DNA from: Hirsutella rhossiliensis
Lineage: Eukaryota > Ascomycota > Sordariomycetes > Hypocreales > Ophiocordycipitaceae
DNA length: 64,000 nucleotides
Direction of reading: 5' to 3'
Assembly (NCBI RefSeq): GCF_020360975.1
Contig: NW_025408688.1
Span: forward strand, 496,001-560,000
Shown here: positions 1 to 9,979 of the stretch, piece after piece
How positions within the stretch are numbered: the stretch's first letter is position 1
How the letters are laid out: every line of letters begins with the position of its first letter
Made by a program: the position numbers and the translations under genes
The notes under the pieces: generated by a model
The model's input: only the letters and a program-made list of their open reading frames with translations
Database searches by the model: none
Told to the model about the DNA's origin: nothing

Positions 1-2
1 TC

Positions 3-1160
3 GACCAGCAGCTAAGCACGGCGTACCACCCCCAAACCGACGGAGGCCCTGAGAGGATGAACCAAGAAGTACAGGCATACCTCCGCGCCGTGATTAACCA
101 GAACCAGAACGACTGGGATAAGTGGGTTCCCGCGGCTCAGATGGCGTTAAACGGTCGGGTCAATACCTCTATAGGGATGTCCCCATTCTTCGCTATACAC
201 GGCTATGAGCCGAAGTCACCAGTTCCCCTCGTTACGGAAGCATATGCGGAAGAGTATCCTCAGCATTCGCCAGAAACCAGGGCAAAGAAATTTGTTACCA
301 AACTACAACAGATTACGGACCTCTGCCAAGCATCAATGGCGACAGCTACGCAGCAACAAGAACGCTTCGCTAACAGACGACGGAACGCGGCAGAACGCTT
401 CGAAGTAGGCGATAAGGTTTGGCTTGACTTACGGAACTACGCGTCAGAGCGACCTAAGAAGAAGTTCGACTGGCTGCACGCTAAGTATACGATAAGCAAG
501 GTACTCGACCCGTACACGGTTGAACTAGCAGACCTCCCGAGGGGCTGCTATAATAGGTTCCACGTCGACCAACTCCGGAGAGCGGGGACGGACCCAATGC
601 CTGGTCAGCAACGCACAGACGCTCAACCCCATCTATCCAAGTAGACGGGAGGCTCACCAAGTAGTAGAGGAAATACTATGCGCTAGGTGGAAGAGAACCG
701 GCCGCGGCCGTAGGCGGAAGTCCTTGTACGCTGGCAAGGTTGGCAAGACCCGACCTGGACCTCTTTAGACAATATGCAACAGACAGCGGCCTTGGATAAG
801 TACGAACAGAGATACGGCCCGGCTCTCGAAAACGATGGACCATACCAGCACCGACGAGTGGCAACGGAAGCACAGCCGGCCCAAATCCAGGGGCAAGTCG
901 AAGGAATACAACCACAGCTGCAGATACAGGGCAAGAGAATACGCGGACCACTACGGGCTAGGACTAATGGCGACGCCCCGTCGATAGTAACGGCACCAGA
1001 CCCTATAGACGACGGCCCTACGATCGTTGTAGAGGGGACCAGGAACAGGAAAAGGGCACCAGCGCCAGAGAGGAGTAGGGGTGTGGGCTACGCCCCGATG
1101 TGTAGATCTGGCATGGCCAGACTAGTCACGTGCGAGCGCCACGGACACGACTCCTAAAGG
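3..1160 (+). pseudogene. Ty3/gypsy chromovirus pol 3' end (integrase C-terminus and broken chromodomain)
   Basis: The window opens inside a retrotransposon integrase. The frame from base 3 reads STAYHPQTDG followed by ERMNQEV, the end of the integrase core with its catalytic glutamate, then the C-terminal region (FEVGDKVWLD, later FHVDQLRRA), and stops at 642-644. The chromodomain is split over two frames: VVEEILCARW lies in the +1 frame from about 649, while VLVRWQGW and AALDKYEQRYG return to the original frame from about 720. This needs two compensating shifts at about 645 and 715. A basic tail continues to 1157 in the original frame. In chromoviruses the integrase inserts new copies and the chromodomain directs it to chromatin. 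The element is cut by the window edge upstream, so protease, RT and RNase H are not visible. The family call is secure; whether the breaks are decay or sequence error is open. Confidence 0.85.
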
Positions 1161-1166
1161 GAGCGA

Positions 1167-1255
1167 TGTAGACACGTCTCCCCTTTACACTCTTTGTAGC
1201 TCAATTTACATCAATTACGCCCAGCACCTGTGCCAACAGTGCTGACCCCGTAACA
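1167..1255 (+). repeat. Truncated 3' LTR of the gypsy element
   Basis: A purine-rich tract (aaagggagcga, 1156-1166) immediately precedes TGTAGACACG, the usual polypurine-tract/LTR junction, just after the pol reading frame ends. The LTR-like sequence runs only to about 1255, where it is replaced by a piece found again at the 3' end of the LINE at 21153. The LTR is therefore truncated. No second LTR is in the window for comparison. Confidence 0.5.
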
Positions 1256-1353
1256 GCTCGGAACCGAGTATTGGACAACTCTAGAATAGGCTTAGCGAGT
1301 CTGACGCGGTGCCTCTGACTATCGTCAATGGCGAAATAAACATCATCATCAAG
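1256..1353 (+). repeat. LINE 3' tail fragment ending in a CAT repeat
   Basis: About 98 bp starting gctcggaaccgagtattgg and ending in aataaacatcatcatc match 21153-21250 almost base for base. Most of it (to ctctgacta) also matches 7119-7185. At those two sites it is the 3' end of an ORF1-only LINE, so here it is read as a heavily 5'-truncated copy. It joins directly to the Tad-like LINE body that follows. Confidence 0.7.
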
Positions 1354-1370
1354 TCCCAGCCGCTTTCAAG

Positions 1371-2361
1371 GTGAACTCCGGATGGGCCATCAGAACAACA
1401 GATGCGACCATTCGGGATCTTATCGTCCAACGACAGTCGGAGTGGTCCCAAGACATGGGCGCGACAGATGTAGAAATCAGCCAGAGATGGTACACCTACG
1501 CCGTGGCAAACTGCCCCTATATTCTTACCGACCTACAGGGAAAGAATTGACTACGAGCCAGCCGCCAAAGATGAAATCGCCTGCCAGACCGGCCTCAAAC
1601 CCATCAGGGTGCGCCCCGCCAGGCGCAAGCCGAACGACCCCCTGACCTGTACCTTGATTGTGTCATTCCTCGAACCGACTGATAAGCCCTGGAGGCTGTT
1701 TGGATCCAGTCGGCTCGCCCAATACATTGAGAGATCTAGCCTGCCCAGCCAGTGCGACAAGTGCTGGGACTTTCACGCCCGACACACCTGCGACCGACAA
1801 GCATCCTGCAAGCGGTGCGGACGGCGCGGCCACGACGCGGAAGCTTGCGTGGCCCTCGAGCGGTGCGCGAACTGCCTTGGGCCCCACGCCGCAGACTTTG
1901 CGAAGTGCCCTGCGCGCCCGAAGCGATCACACGGCGTCATTCGCCGTCTGACGAGAGAAGAGAAATCTCGCGCCCGAGAGCTGGGCGCTCAACTGTCCGC
2001 CCGGCGAAAGGAACAATACGAAAGAGTAGAACGATCCGAGCAGCCCGAACGGGATGCCACCTGCTCGCCGGGTGGTGTCACCGAAAAGACAGTAACGCCT
2101 GGGCCTGACAGGAAGACCGCCTCGGAATCGACGCACCTCACCCCGACCTCAAGTGCTGCCCGGGACGACGGACAGCAAGCCCAACCTCATGACGAAGCCC
2201 CACGGCGCGGTAGCGAATCGACCCTAAGCTCGACCAGGACCGTAACCCCGCCTTCCGTCATGATGGCCTCGGCACCCGAACCTCCGGGTGGAGGCCAACG
2301 ACACAGATCTGCTTCTCCTACGAAGAAGCGACGCATCATTGAGGACTCTGTCTCTCCATGA
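1371..2361 (+). pseudogene. LINE ORF1 (Gag-like zinc-knuckle protein), partial
   Basis: The frame starts inside the protein (VNSGWAIRTTDATIRD) and shifts at about 1545, where the reading passes from DLQGKE to IDYEPAAKDE, then stays open from 1609 to the stop at 2361. It carries a cysteine/histidine cluster: CDKCWDFHARHTC, CKRCGRRGHDAEAC and CANCLGPH, the second a good CCHC knuckle. The C-terminus is basic and Ser/Pro-rich (SPTKKRRIIED near 2325), resembling a nuclear localisation signal. ORF1 proteins of Tad-like LINEs bind the element RNA in the ribonucleoprotein. The N-terminal part is absent. Confidence 0.8.
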
Positions 2362-5300
2362 CGAGATACCCACGCACAAATCAATGTGGCAATAAGACTC
2401 TGCGAGTCTTCCAAGCGAACGTGGGCAAGATCTCGCCGGCGCACGACTGCGCCCTTGCCCTCGCCGATTCCGAACATTACGATGTGGTGCTCCTCCAGGA
2501 GCCATGGACAGAAACAAAGGGCGGCCGATGCCTTACCAAAACACATCCCGCCTACGACACCTTCTCCCGGTTGACAGCTGGGAAGACAATAGCACCCGAC
2601 CCAGAGTCATGACCTATGTCCGCCGCAGGCCTGGACTGATGGTAGATCAGAGGAGGCCCGCGGCAACTCGTGACATTCTTTGGCTCACGGTCAACGACAT
2701 CACTTTGGTCAACGTTTACCGCCAACCGTCATACGACGAGGCCCTCGACATACTACTCCAATGGCCCGCGCCAAACAGATGTCTGGTAGCAGGCGATTTC
2801 AACGCCAAACACCACAGCTGGCAAGCCGGCCGCATCGAGGGCCGCGGCGAGGCTGTAGCTGCATGGGCGACAGCCAACGGTCTGAACCTGCTCAACCCGG
2901 CTGACGTCCCGACAAATCCTCATGGCAATACGATCGACCTTGCCTTCTCTAATATCGCCTTGGCCAATGCCGTGGTGGAAGACCATCTTGCCACCAGCTC
3001 CGACCACTTCACGCTCAGCACTACCCTGCCTGAGCTCGCTGTAGCGCCCCCACCCACTGGGAAGGTTCGCCTTACCTCTGACGAGGAAATAAGACGCTTC
3101 GTAGAGATGGTTGAAAACGGCGTGGCGGCTATCGAGCCGTCAACCGCTTCCCTCAAGACTTGGATTCACTTGCCTTAGCAGTGACTAACCTACTTCAGTT
3201 TGCCGCCAAAGCTGCAGGCCGGCCGGTCCGCAAGGGCGCACGCAGCGCGCCCTGGTGGACGGAGGAATGCTCCTGGCCGCGGTGGAGTATCGCGCAGTGA
3301 GGAGAGTCTACGCTCGGTTTCGGCCGAGAGGTTCAGCTCGCGAAAAGGAATTTCCAGAGAGTCGTGCGGCGAGTCAAGCGCCGTTACTGGCGCGATCTGA
3401 TTGACAGCTTCACGGACAGTGCGTCCGTCTTCAAGGCGGTCCGTTGGCTGAGATCGCCCGGTGCTTTCCAACCACCGCCTCTGCAAGTGGATGATACCGT
3501 CTATGAGACCCAACTAGACAAAGCCAACGCCCTGCGACGAGCAACGCTCGAACGTCGCACTTCGCAGGATGACATCACGGATCCGTGGGTCCCAGTGGAC
3601 ACAGCGAGGACGATTCCTTTCGCTCAGAACGTTTCCTGGAGGAGGTCCGTGACGCGACCCTTCGCACGGGTAACACCTCTCCGGCTCCGATAACATTACG
3701 GTCAAGATGCTCCGTGCCGTCTGGCATACCATTGGAAGCCTCGTCCACAAGCTGTATCAGGGCTGTCTCGACATCGGTCACCATCCTAAGCCTTTCAGGA
3801 AGCGGAAGTGGTTATGATCACGAAGCCGGGGCGTCGGAACCTGTCAGAGGCCCGCGCCTGGCGTCCAATCTCTCCTCTCCTGTCTGGGCAAAGGCCTCGA
3901 ACGGCTTATTGCGCGCCGTTTGGCGTGGGCATCCGTCCACTATGGTGTCTTGCACCCACAACAAGCTGGCGCATTGCCGAAAAGGTCCGCTGTTGACCTT
4001 GTCGCCGCATTGGTACACGACATCGAGGAGGCTTTCGCGCAAGCAGGTCGCCACACTCGTGACAATGGACGTCGAAGGCGCCTTCGACACTGTCCTTCGT
4101 AGCAGGCTCATTCTTCGCCTTCGGCAGCAAGGATGGCCTCGAATGTCGCTCGTTGGGCTGGCTCCTTATGCATGACCGAGCAGCACGTGTCCGCTACCAG
4201 GATGTCATGACACCTCGTCACCCTTGCAGTGCGGACTGCCGCAAGGATCGCCAGCTTCTCCCATACTTTTCCTACTATACACAGAGCCAATCTACCGCCT
4301 GAGCAACCCCAAGGGCGCTTCGGCTATGCAGACGACACTGCCGTCCTTTGCGTCGGAGACTCCCTGGAGGAGACTGCCCACAGAGCGTCGAAACATGTTC
4401 ACGAACTCATGACATGGGGCACCGCGAACGCGATAACCTTCGACCCCAAGAAGACTGAAGTCATGCACTTCTCCCGAACTACACCGAGGAATGCACCTCC
4501 AGTCTTCCATGGCGAGGTAGAAAAGCGGCCAGGCTCAGCCATGCGGTGGCTCGGCATCTGGCTTGACAGCACCCTGACGTTCAAGACGCACGTCGAGAAG
4601 TGGACTGCCAAAGCGCAATCAGTGGCCTACCATCTCAAGGGTTTGACAAATACCAACCGCGGCCCCCTACCAGGTGCGGTCCGGAGAGCCGTCCGCGCCT
4701 GCATCGAGCCGCAATTGTTCTTTGGGGCAGAGGCGTGGTACCCGGGCATGACCTGCCCGCGATGGAATAAGCCGGCAAAGGAAGGGCCATCAAGAATACG
4801 GCACCTCATCCGGCGGATGGACAAGTCGCTCAACACGGCCATGCGAGCCATCCTCCCGGTCTGGAAGACGACGCCGCTCAGCGCCAGGCACCGGGAGGCG
4901 GGCATACCGCCAGTTTCGCACCTGCTCCAGGCGTGTCGAACGCGCTTCGCAGCCCGTCTCAAGTCCTCGACGAAGCGCACCCGCTTGCGGTGCGAACGAA
5001 GCCGATCCGGGCCCCTGTCATCAACAGGGCCATTAAGTTAAAATACCAGCGTCCACGACAACCTTTCCGGACCAGACTGCGTCGCACTGACGAGCTGCTC
5101 CCAAGGTGCGCCAGGCCAGACCTTCTCGCACGTAGGTTCGCCAGCGACCAGCGTGGACCCTGCAAACTGCGCCAAAGAAGAATCGGCGGCAAACTTCGGC
5201 GAGTGGCTCCAATCAGTTGCTCCACGGACAGCAATCGTCTACTCGGACGGATCCTCTCCCGGAGGGAGCCGCGGGTACGGCTATGCGGTACATCAGGATG

Positions 5301-6060
5301 GACTCACCGTCCTCAGCGGTAACGGCCGTCTTGGGCTTGCTGAGGTCTTTGATGCCGAGGCGAGAGGCTCCTAGAGGGTCTGCGTGCTGCGTTGAGCCTC
5401 CCGGCTGCAGACCAGATTGTCGTATGCCTCGATAACCTCGCGGTCGCGACGTGTCTTCAAGGCATGCCATCAGATTCCTCCCAGAAGGAGTTCCTGGAAT
5501 TCCAGGCCTTGGCCGCAGAACATGGTGCCACTGAGATCCGCTGGATCCCCGGCCACACCAACATCCCAGGTAACGAGCAGGCAGACGCCTTAGCAAAGGC
5601 AGGAACCTCTCAACCCGAGCCTGCAGACGCTCTCCCGACGCTGGCATATCTGCGCAAGGTCGCTAGGCAGCGACCAAAAGACGCATTCAAAGCCTGGTGG
5701 AAGTTTCTGCACCCCAACAGTACAGGGTCCTCGACCTCGATGCCACGACTGGCTGCCCGCCAGAACTTACCATTCCACGACCTCTGCTCCACCATCTGCT
5801 CGCAGCAAGAACCCACCACGGGGACTTCGCTGATTACCACGAAAGGTTGAACCACGACGATGCGCGACTGACGTGCTCATGTGGTCGACGAAAGAACCAA
5901 AGCATCTCTTCTATTGCCGGAAGATCGCGCCGCGACATCGGATGAGGTTGGCACCTCACCGAGCGCGGCGGTCAACCGAGCAATAGGCAGAGACTTCGAC
6001 CAGTTCGTCAAGGTGGCGAAGGCAAGCTCGTTCTTTGGAACGATCTGCCCTCGCCACTAG
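2358..6060 (+). pseudogene. LINE ORF2: endonuclease, reverse transcriptase, RNase H (frameshifted)
   Basis: ORF2 supplies target nicking and target-primed reverse transcription. It starts MTRYPRTNQCGNK at 2358. The APE-type endonuclease is seen in FQANVGKISP, LLQEPW (about 2490), LVAGDFNAKHHSW (about 2787-2825) and SSDHFTL (about 2998). The RT has MDVEGAF (about 4064) and the catalytic FGYADD box (4319-4336). RNase H follows with VYSDGSSPGG (about 5240) and IRWIPGHTNIPGNEQADALA (about 5540-5597). The C-terminus has a CSCGRR...HLFYC motif (about 5875-5925) and ends GTICPRH at 6058-6060. The protein is spread over all three frames with breaks near 2600, 3180, 3370, 3700, 4090, 4230, 5040, 5370 and 5895, so this copy cannot move by itself. 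Confidence 0.85.
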
Positions 6061-6304
6061 GCGGCAGCAACCGCTTTCCTCCTTCCCTTCCCTTTGTTTG
6101 CACACACACCCATTCTCTCTTACCCGACTCGGCCGGGCGGAGGGTGCTCTCCGGAACCGGCCCTGTGAGGCCAAAACGAAAGACATGGCTGTCGCGCCTG
6201 AACGTCCCGCTGACGGGCAGCAGGCTGAGCAAAGAAGCGCCTTTGAGCCGATGAAATGCTGAATGGTGGATTGTTTACGTTCTGTGGAAGGGGCAGAAGA
6301 CGAT

Positions 6305-7185
6305 GATACGTCGATAAAGTACGGCAGAACGACACCTGGATAAAGACACACTTCGACAAGGGAACGCTATATGGGGAACAGTGGTACCCTCTACGGGTTG
6401 ATAGAGCCCATCGTGGGGTTGCGACGGATGATATCGGATGCGCCGTGTTTGAGCGGATGAACGGGGTGAAAGTGCACAAGATGCGATGGCTCGGGACAGC
6501 GTCTGTCGACAAGGAATACCGCTCTCTGGTGGTACACCTGGATAAGAAAGAGGAGGTGGACAGGTTGCTTGCACAACGAACGGTTGAGATGGCGAATGGC
6601 GAGTGTGCATACACGCGACCATTTGTTCAGGGACTTCAACCAGCGAGATGCTACCGTTGCCACCTCTACGGACACTTGCATTATCGCTGCAAGGCGCCAG
6701 CTCCGATCTGTGGACAGTGCGCCCAACCGGGCCATTCTGCGTCGACTTGCACCTCGGACGTTTTTAAGTGTGCAGCGTGCGGTGGAAAAGGAGCACACAA
6801 GGCTACAGATCCTGGGTGCCCGGTATATCGCCGGGAACTCGCCAAGTTACGACCGTCGCCCTACTAACATACATCCTCTGTCTTAACCTTTTCTTTTCAG
6901 CACAAACCTCTACCTATACCTGTGGTTGCCCCACAGCTGGTAGGTTAGCTACACCGGACGGCTAAAGGCAGGTGGACTCTTCGTCAAATGCGGCGGAGGA
7001 GAGTGGTCTGTACCTCATCAGACAGGCTCCAGAATTGGAAAGGGACAGGTCAAGTGAGCAAGAGACGGATTGAAGGATGTAAGAGAAATTCAGGGATTAG
7101 ATCGGGACGAATTCCTTGGGCTCGGAACCGAGTATTGGACAGCTCTAGATTAGGCTTAGCGAGTCTGACGCAGTGCCTCTGACTA
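6305..7185 (+). mobile_element. ORF1-only LINE, copy A (5'-truncated)
   Basis: Bases from about 6310 to 7183 match 20340-21215 closely. The copy carries the 3' half of ORF1, then about 300 bp of shared 3' sequence and no RT or endonuclease. A Fot/pogo element is inserted at a TA at 7184-7185; past its far end, at 19655-19676, the sequence reads TA gtt and then a run of about 19 A. I infer that this A-run is the poly(A) tail of copy A. The 5' boundary is approximate and marked only by loss of similarity to copy B. Confidence 0.7.
6325..6867 (+). pseudogene. LINE ORF1 C-terminal half with CCHC knuckles (copy A)
   Basis: One open frame covers the conserved middle region (DKGTLYGEQWYPLRVDRAH) and the zinc knuckles (CYRCHLYGHLHYRC, CGQCAQPGHSASTC, then CAACGGKGAH) and ends in AKLRPSPY at 6865-6867. 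Compared with copy B the N-terminal coiled-coil half is missing, while the knuckle region stays in one frame, unlike copy B. It probably bound nucleic acid in the parent element. No ORF2 follows. Confidence 0.75.
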
Positions 7186-7268
7186 CTCGTCCCACAGACC
7201 CACGTAAAGTGGGTCCTCACCACCTGTCTGTGTCAACCACCTGGCTGTGTCACTTCACCGCTTCAAGC
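7186..7268 (+). repeat. Left terminal inverted repeat of the Fot/pogo element
   Basis: About 83 bp pair with the reverse complement of 19572-19654 with only a few mismatches at the inner end. A small internal palindrome, ACCCACGTAAAGTGGGT, lies within it. The TA target site is at 7184-7185. Confidence 0.9.
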
Positions 7269-7297
7269 CTCTATCTTGACCTCAACAACGGCACATT

Positions 7298-8892
7298 ATG
7301 AAGAATAAAGAGCTTACGCTTGAAAGGCGCGTAGCCGAGGCTATTAAAGCCATTGAGGCAAATCCCAATATGTCCCCGCGCTGCGGCTAAGGAATTTGGG
7401 GTTCCACGCGAACGACTCCGCTTGCGATTTCACGGCATCCAACCTCGCAGCGGCCATAAAGCAACGCATACGAGGCTATCGCCAGCTCAAGAGGACTCAA
7501 TCGATCTGTATATCAATCGTCTTGAGCGTATAGGACTTGCGGTGCGGAAGGACTTATTACGCGATGCAGCAAATCGGGTTCTAAGCTCCACGGTCGGCCC
7601 TGATGGTACCCGCAACGAACCCTTCGACTCCCAATGCTTTGTTGGCAAAAACTGGATATCCCGTTTTATTAAACGCAAGGGATATCATATTATGAAGCAA
7701 AAGGTACTCGATAACCAACGCAAGCTTGCCGAATCAGTCCCGCACGTTACCGAGTACTTCAAGAAGCTCCACGAGACGATTGCCTCGTACGGGATTAACC
7801 CGGCTGATATCTGGAATATGGACGAGACGGGCTTCCGTATTGGTATTGGCAGGGACCAAGTTGTCGTCACGAAATCAAGGCGATCGCAATACTTTGGTAT
7901 TGAGGAAAACAGGGAGTCGGCAACAGCCGTTGAAGCGATTTCTGCCGATGGTCGATACATCCCTGCGTTTTTGATCCTATCCGGCAAGGTCCACCTCGAA
8001 CAGTGGTACGGCATCAAGGAGCTAGATGGCGATACCCTTATTGGTGTTACGGAAACGGGATTTACGAACGATCAGCTCAATCTGCCGTGGATTCAACATT
8101 TCGATAAGCATGCAAAGAGCAAAGGTGCTTGGAGGCTATTGCTCCTTGACGGCCACGGCTCCCACCATACCCTTGACCTTATCGAGTACGCTGAAGCCCA
8201 TAATATTGTGCTCTTTGCATTGCCTCCGCATCTTACGCATCTCCTTCAACCGCTTGACGTCGTGGTATTTCAGCCGTATAAACATTACCACAGTCGGGCA
8301 GTCGATTTTGCTATTCGCAGTGGTGCGAGTAAAATCACCAAGCTGGAGTTCCTCGCTATGATCCAATCAATCCGCGTCAAAGCCTTCAAGGAGTCTACAA
8401 TCCTCTCGGCATTCAAAAACAGGAATCCACCCATTCAATCAAAGCCAATCCTCGAGAGACTCAAAGAGAGGGTACGGGACCAGACGCCGCCGACAGAGCT
8501 ACCTGCAGAGCCGTATTCATCCCCTTTGGTACCCCATACCGTACGGAAGTTTGAATCAGTTGGCCAACGTCTCCTTGAGTTTGACCCAATTGATGATATT
8601 GAGAAGGAGGTCTTCGTACATAACCTTCAACGCTACGTTAAAGGTGCAATCTCCCAAGGCCACGAGTTAAAGCAAACGATGGTCGATCTGTACAATACCA
8701 AGCTTGCCGAGCAGCAACGCCAAGGCCGGAAGAAATACAAGAACCGCCACCTTCAAAGCGGTGGAGTACTGACTGTAGACGAAGGGAGGGCTATTGCGAA
8801 GTCAAAGGAAGATATTCGCATTGCAAAAGCAGAAAAGTTGGTACTGGCGAAGCAAAAGAGGGAGAAAAGGGCGATTGAGCTCGAGGAGCGAC
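7298..8892 (+). pseudogene. Fot/pogo transposase, N-terminal and catalytic part
   Basis: The transposase would bind the terminal repeats and cut and paste the element at TA sites. The ATG at 7298 opens MKNKELTLERRVAEAI; one extra base near 7370 (in tgtccccgcg) shifts into the long frame RAAAKEFGVPRERL, which runs on to the hAT insertion point. An N-terminal helix-turn-helix region is followed by a CENP-B-like DNA-binding region, then the DDE_1 core: DIWNMDETGF (about 7808-7837), LLLLDGHGSHH (about 8138-8170) and HLLQPLDVVVFQPY (about 8236-8277). The gene is broken by that base and by the hAT element at 8893. Residues read beyond 8892 belong to the hAT end, not to the transposase. Confidence 0.9.
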
Positions 8893-9709
8893 TAGGGCTG
8901 ATATTTGAAGATTTTGAAGTCGAATCGGCCTCGGGACCCTTGAATTGAATGAAGCCGAATCGGGTAAGGTCTTCAAATTCGACGAATCAAAAATCAGGAG
9001 TCTTCATTCAATTCATTCATAAAATTGTGAATGAATGGCGATATGGTCGAAACGTAAGGCGAAAAAATTATCACCGCTTCGCGGCCAAGGGACATACAGG
9101 GAGGAAAGGGTCAATACCCGAAGCCACCCACCAAGGGCCTCTTCCTGTTCTTCCTCGGCAGGCTCACATACACATCAATAAACAAGCTGCTTTGACCCCA
9201 TCATTAAGGGGTTTGCCCCGCGCGGACACGGTAACTTCGAGTTCGGCCGCGCTTGTGATGACGCTCTGCGTATTTAAAAGTCTGTTGTGCGTGTTTCAGT
9301 TGGATTCCACCGTCCACACTCCACTGGCAAAATCCTAGTCCCGCGCCGCCCGCGTCTGGCGGGGGCGTCGCTGGGGAAATCGAGGCGAAGGACGGCAGTT
9401 AGGGCGTCCATATATTGTGGTATAACGACCCTAACAGTGCCTGATACGCCACCGTTTCAGCAATCTTGCCACCCTATACGGAGTATTAAAAAACACCATG
9501 AAGCTCATGAACAGTGCCATTTTATAATGCACATGATTTAAATGTAGTGCCGCTCGAATGTTCTGGATTTTCTCGTTCGGATGATATAACCCTCGATAGT
9601 TACATGTCGTTAACATTTGCTCAAGAAATGCCACATCATCTTGAAGGCAATCAATGGATAGCCCATTTTTTGGTTGGAATACTACATTTCAAGCACATAT
9701 TAAGCTCGG

Positions 9710-9909
9710 TGTCGGGAGGTCTGTACTGCAGTAACGCAATGGGTTGTATTCAAGATGTCTTGCTAGGAAGGGAGGAAAGGGAATGAGGGGGCACACTACG
9801 TGCCCTTTATACACGGATCCCCGAGGTCCATACACGTGACGCTAAGGGTCACGTGTGCGTGTGCGCACCTCCTTACAATCCTACTATAGCTATATGCTAC
9901 ATTCCCACA
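9710..9909 (-). repeat. Copia 3' LTR (minus orientation)
   Basis: A 200-bp LTR preceded by the CTCGG duplication (9705-9709). It matches the other LTR at 15404-15606 apart from small indels. A related but diverged solo LTR lies at 27127-27320. Confidence 0.92.
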
Positions 9910-9979
9910 CTGGCAAATCTTCTTTATCGCTGCAATCGCAGCAGTAGCAGCAGGTGCGGGAGCGTAGCAGCAACCGCAA

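Larger units (their letters stand above)
1354..6300 (+). mobile_element. Tad-like non-LTR retrotransposon (LINE), 5'-truncated and degenerate
   Basis: Two consecutive reading frames have LINE gene order: ORF1 with zinc knuckles, then ORF2 with endonuclease, reverse transcriptase, RNase H and a C-terminal cysteine/histidine motif. ORF1 stops at 2359-2361 and ORF2 starts at 2358, an ATGA overlap typical of termination-reinitiation in LINEs. An RNase H domain after the RT fits the fungal Tad1 group. The 5' end is missing because ORF1 begins mid-protein. The 3' limit is uncertain: ORF2 ends at 6060 and about 240 bp of non-coding sequence follows before similarity to the next LINE starts. No target duplication was identified. 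Confidence 0.85.

Noticed and set aside
676..951. Minus-strand open frame opposite the gypsy chromodomain
   Set aside because: It is the shadow of the pol frame; the plus strand shows clear chromodomain motifs.
8791..8976. End of the long Fot transposase frame after 8892 (LGLIFEDFEVES...)
   Set aside because: These codons are the hAT left end, not transposase; the genuine tail is displaced to 19414-19469.
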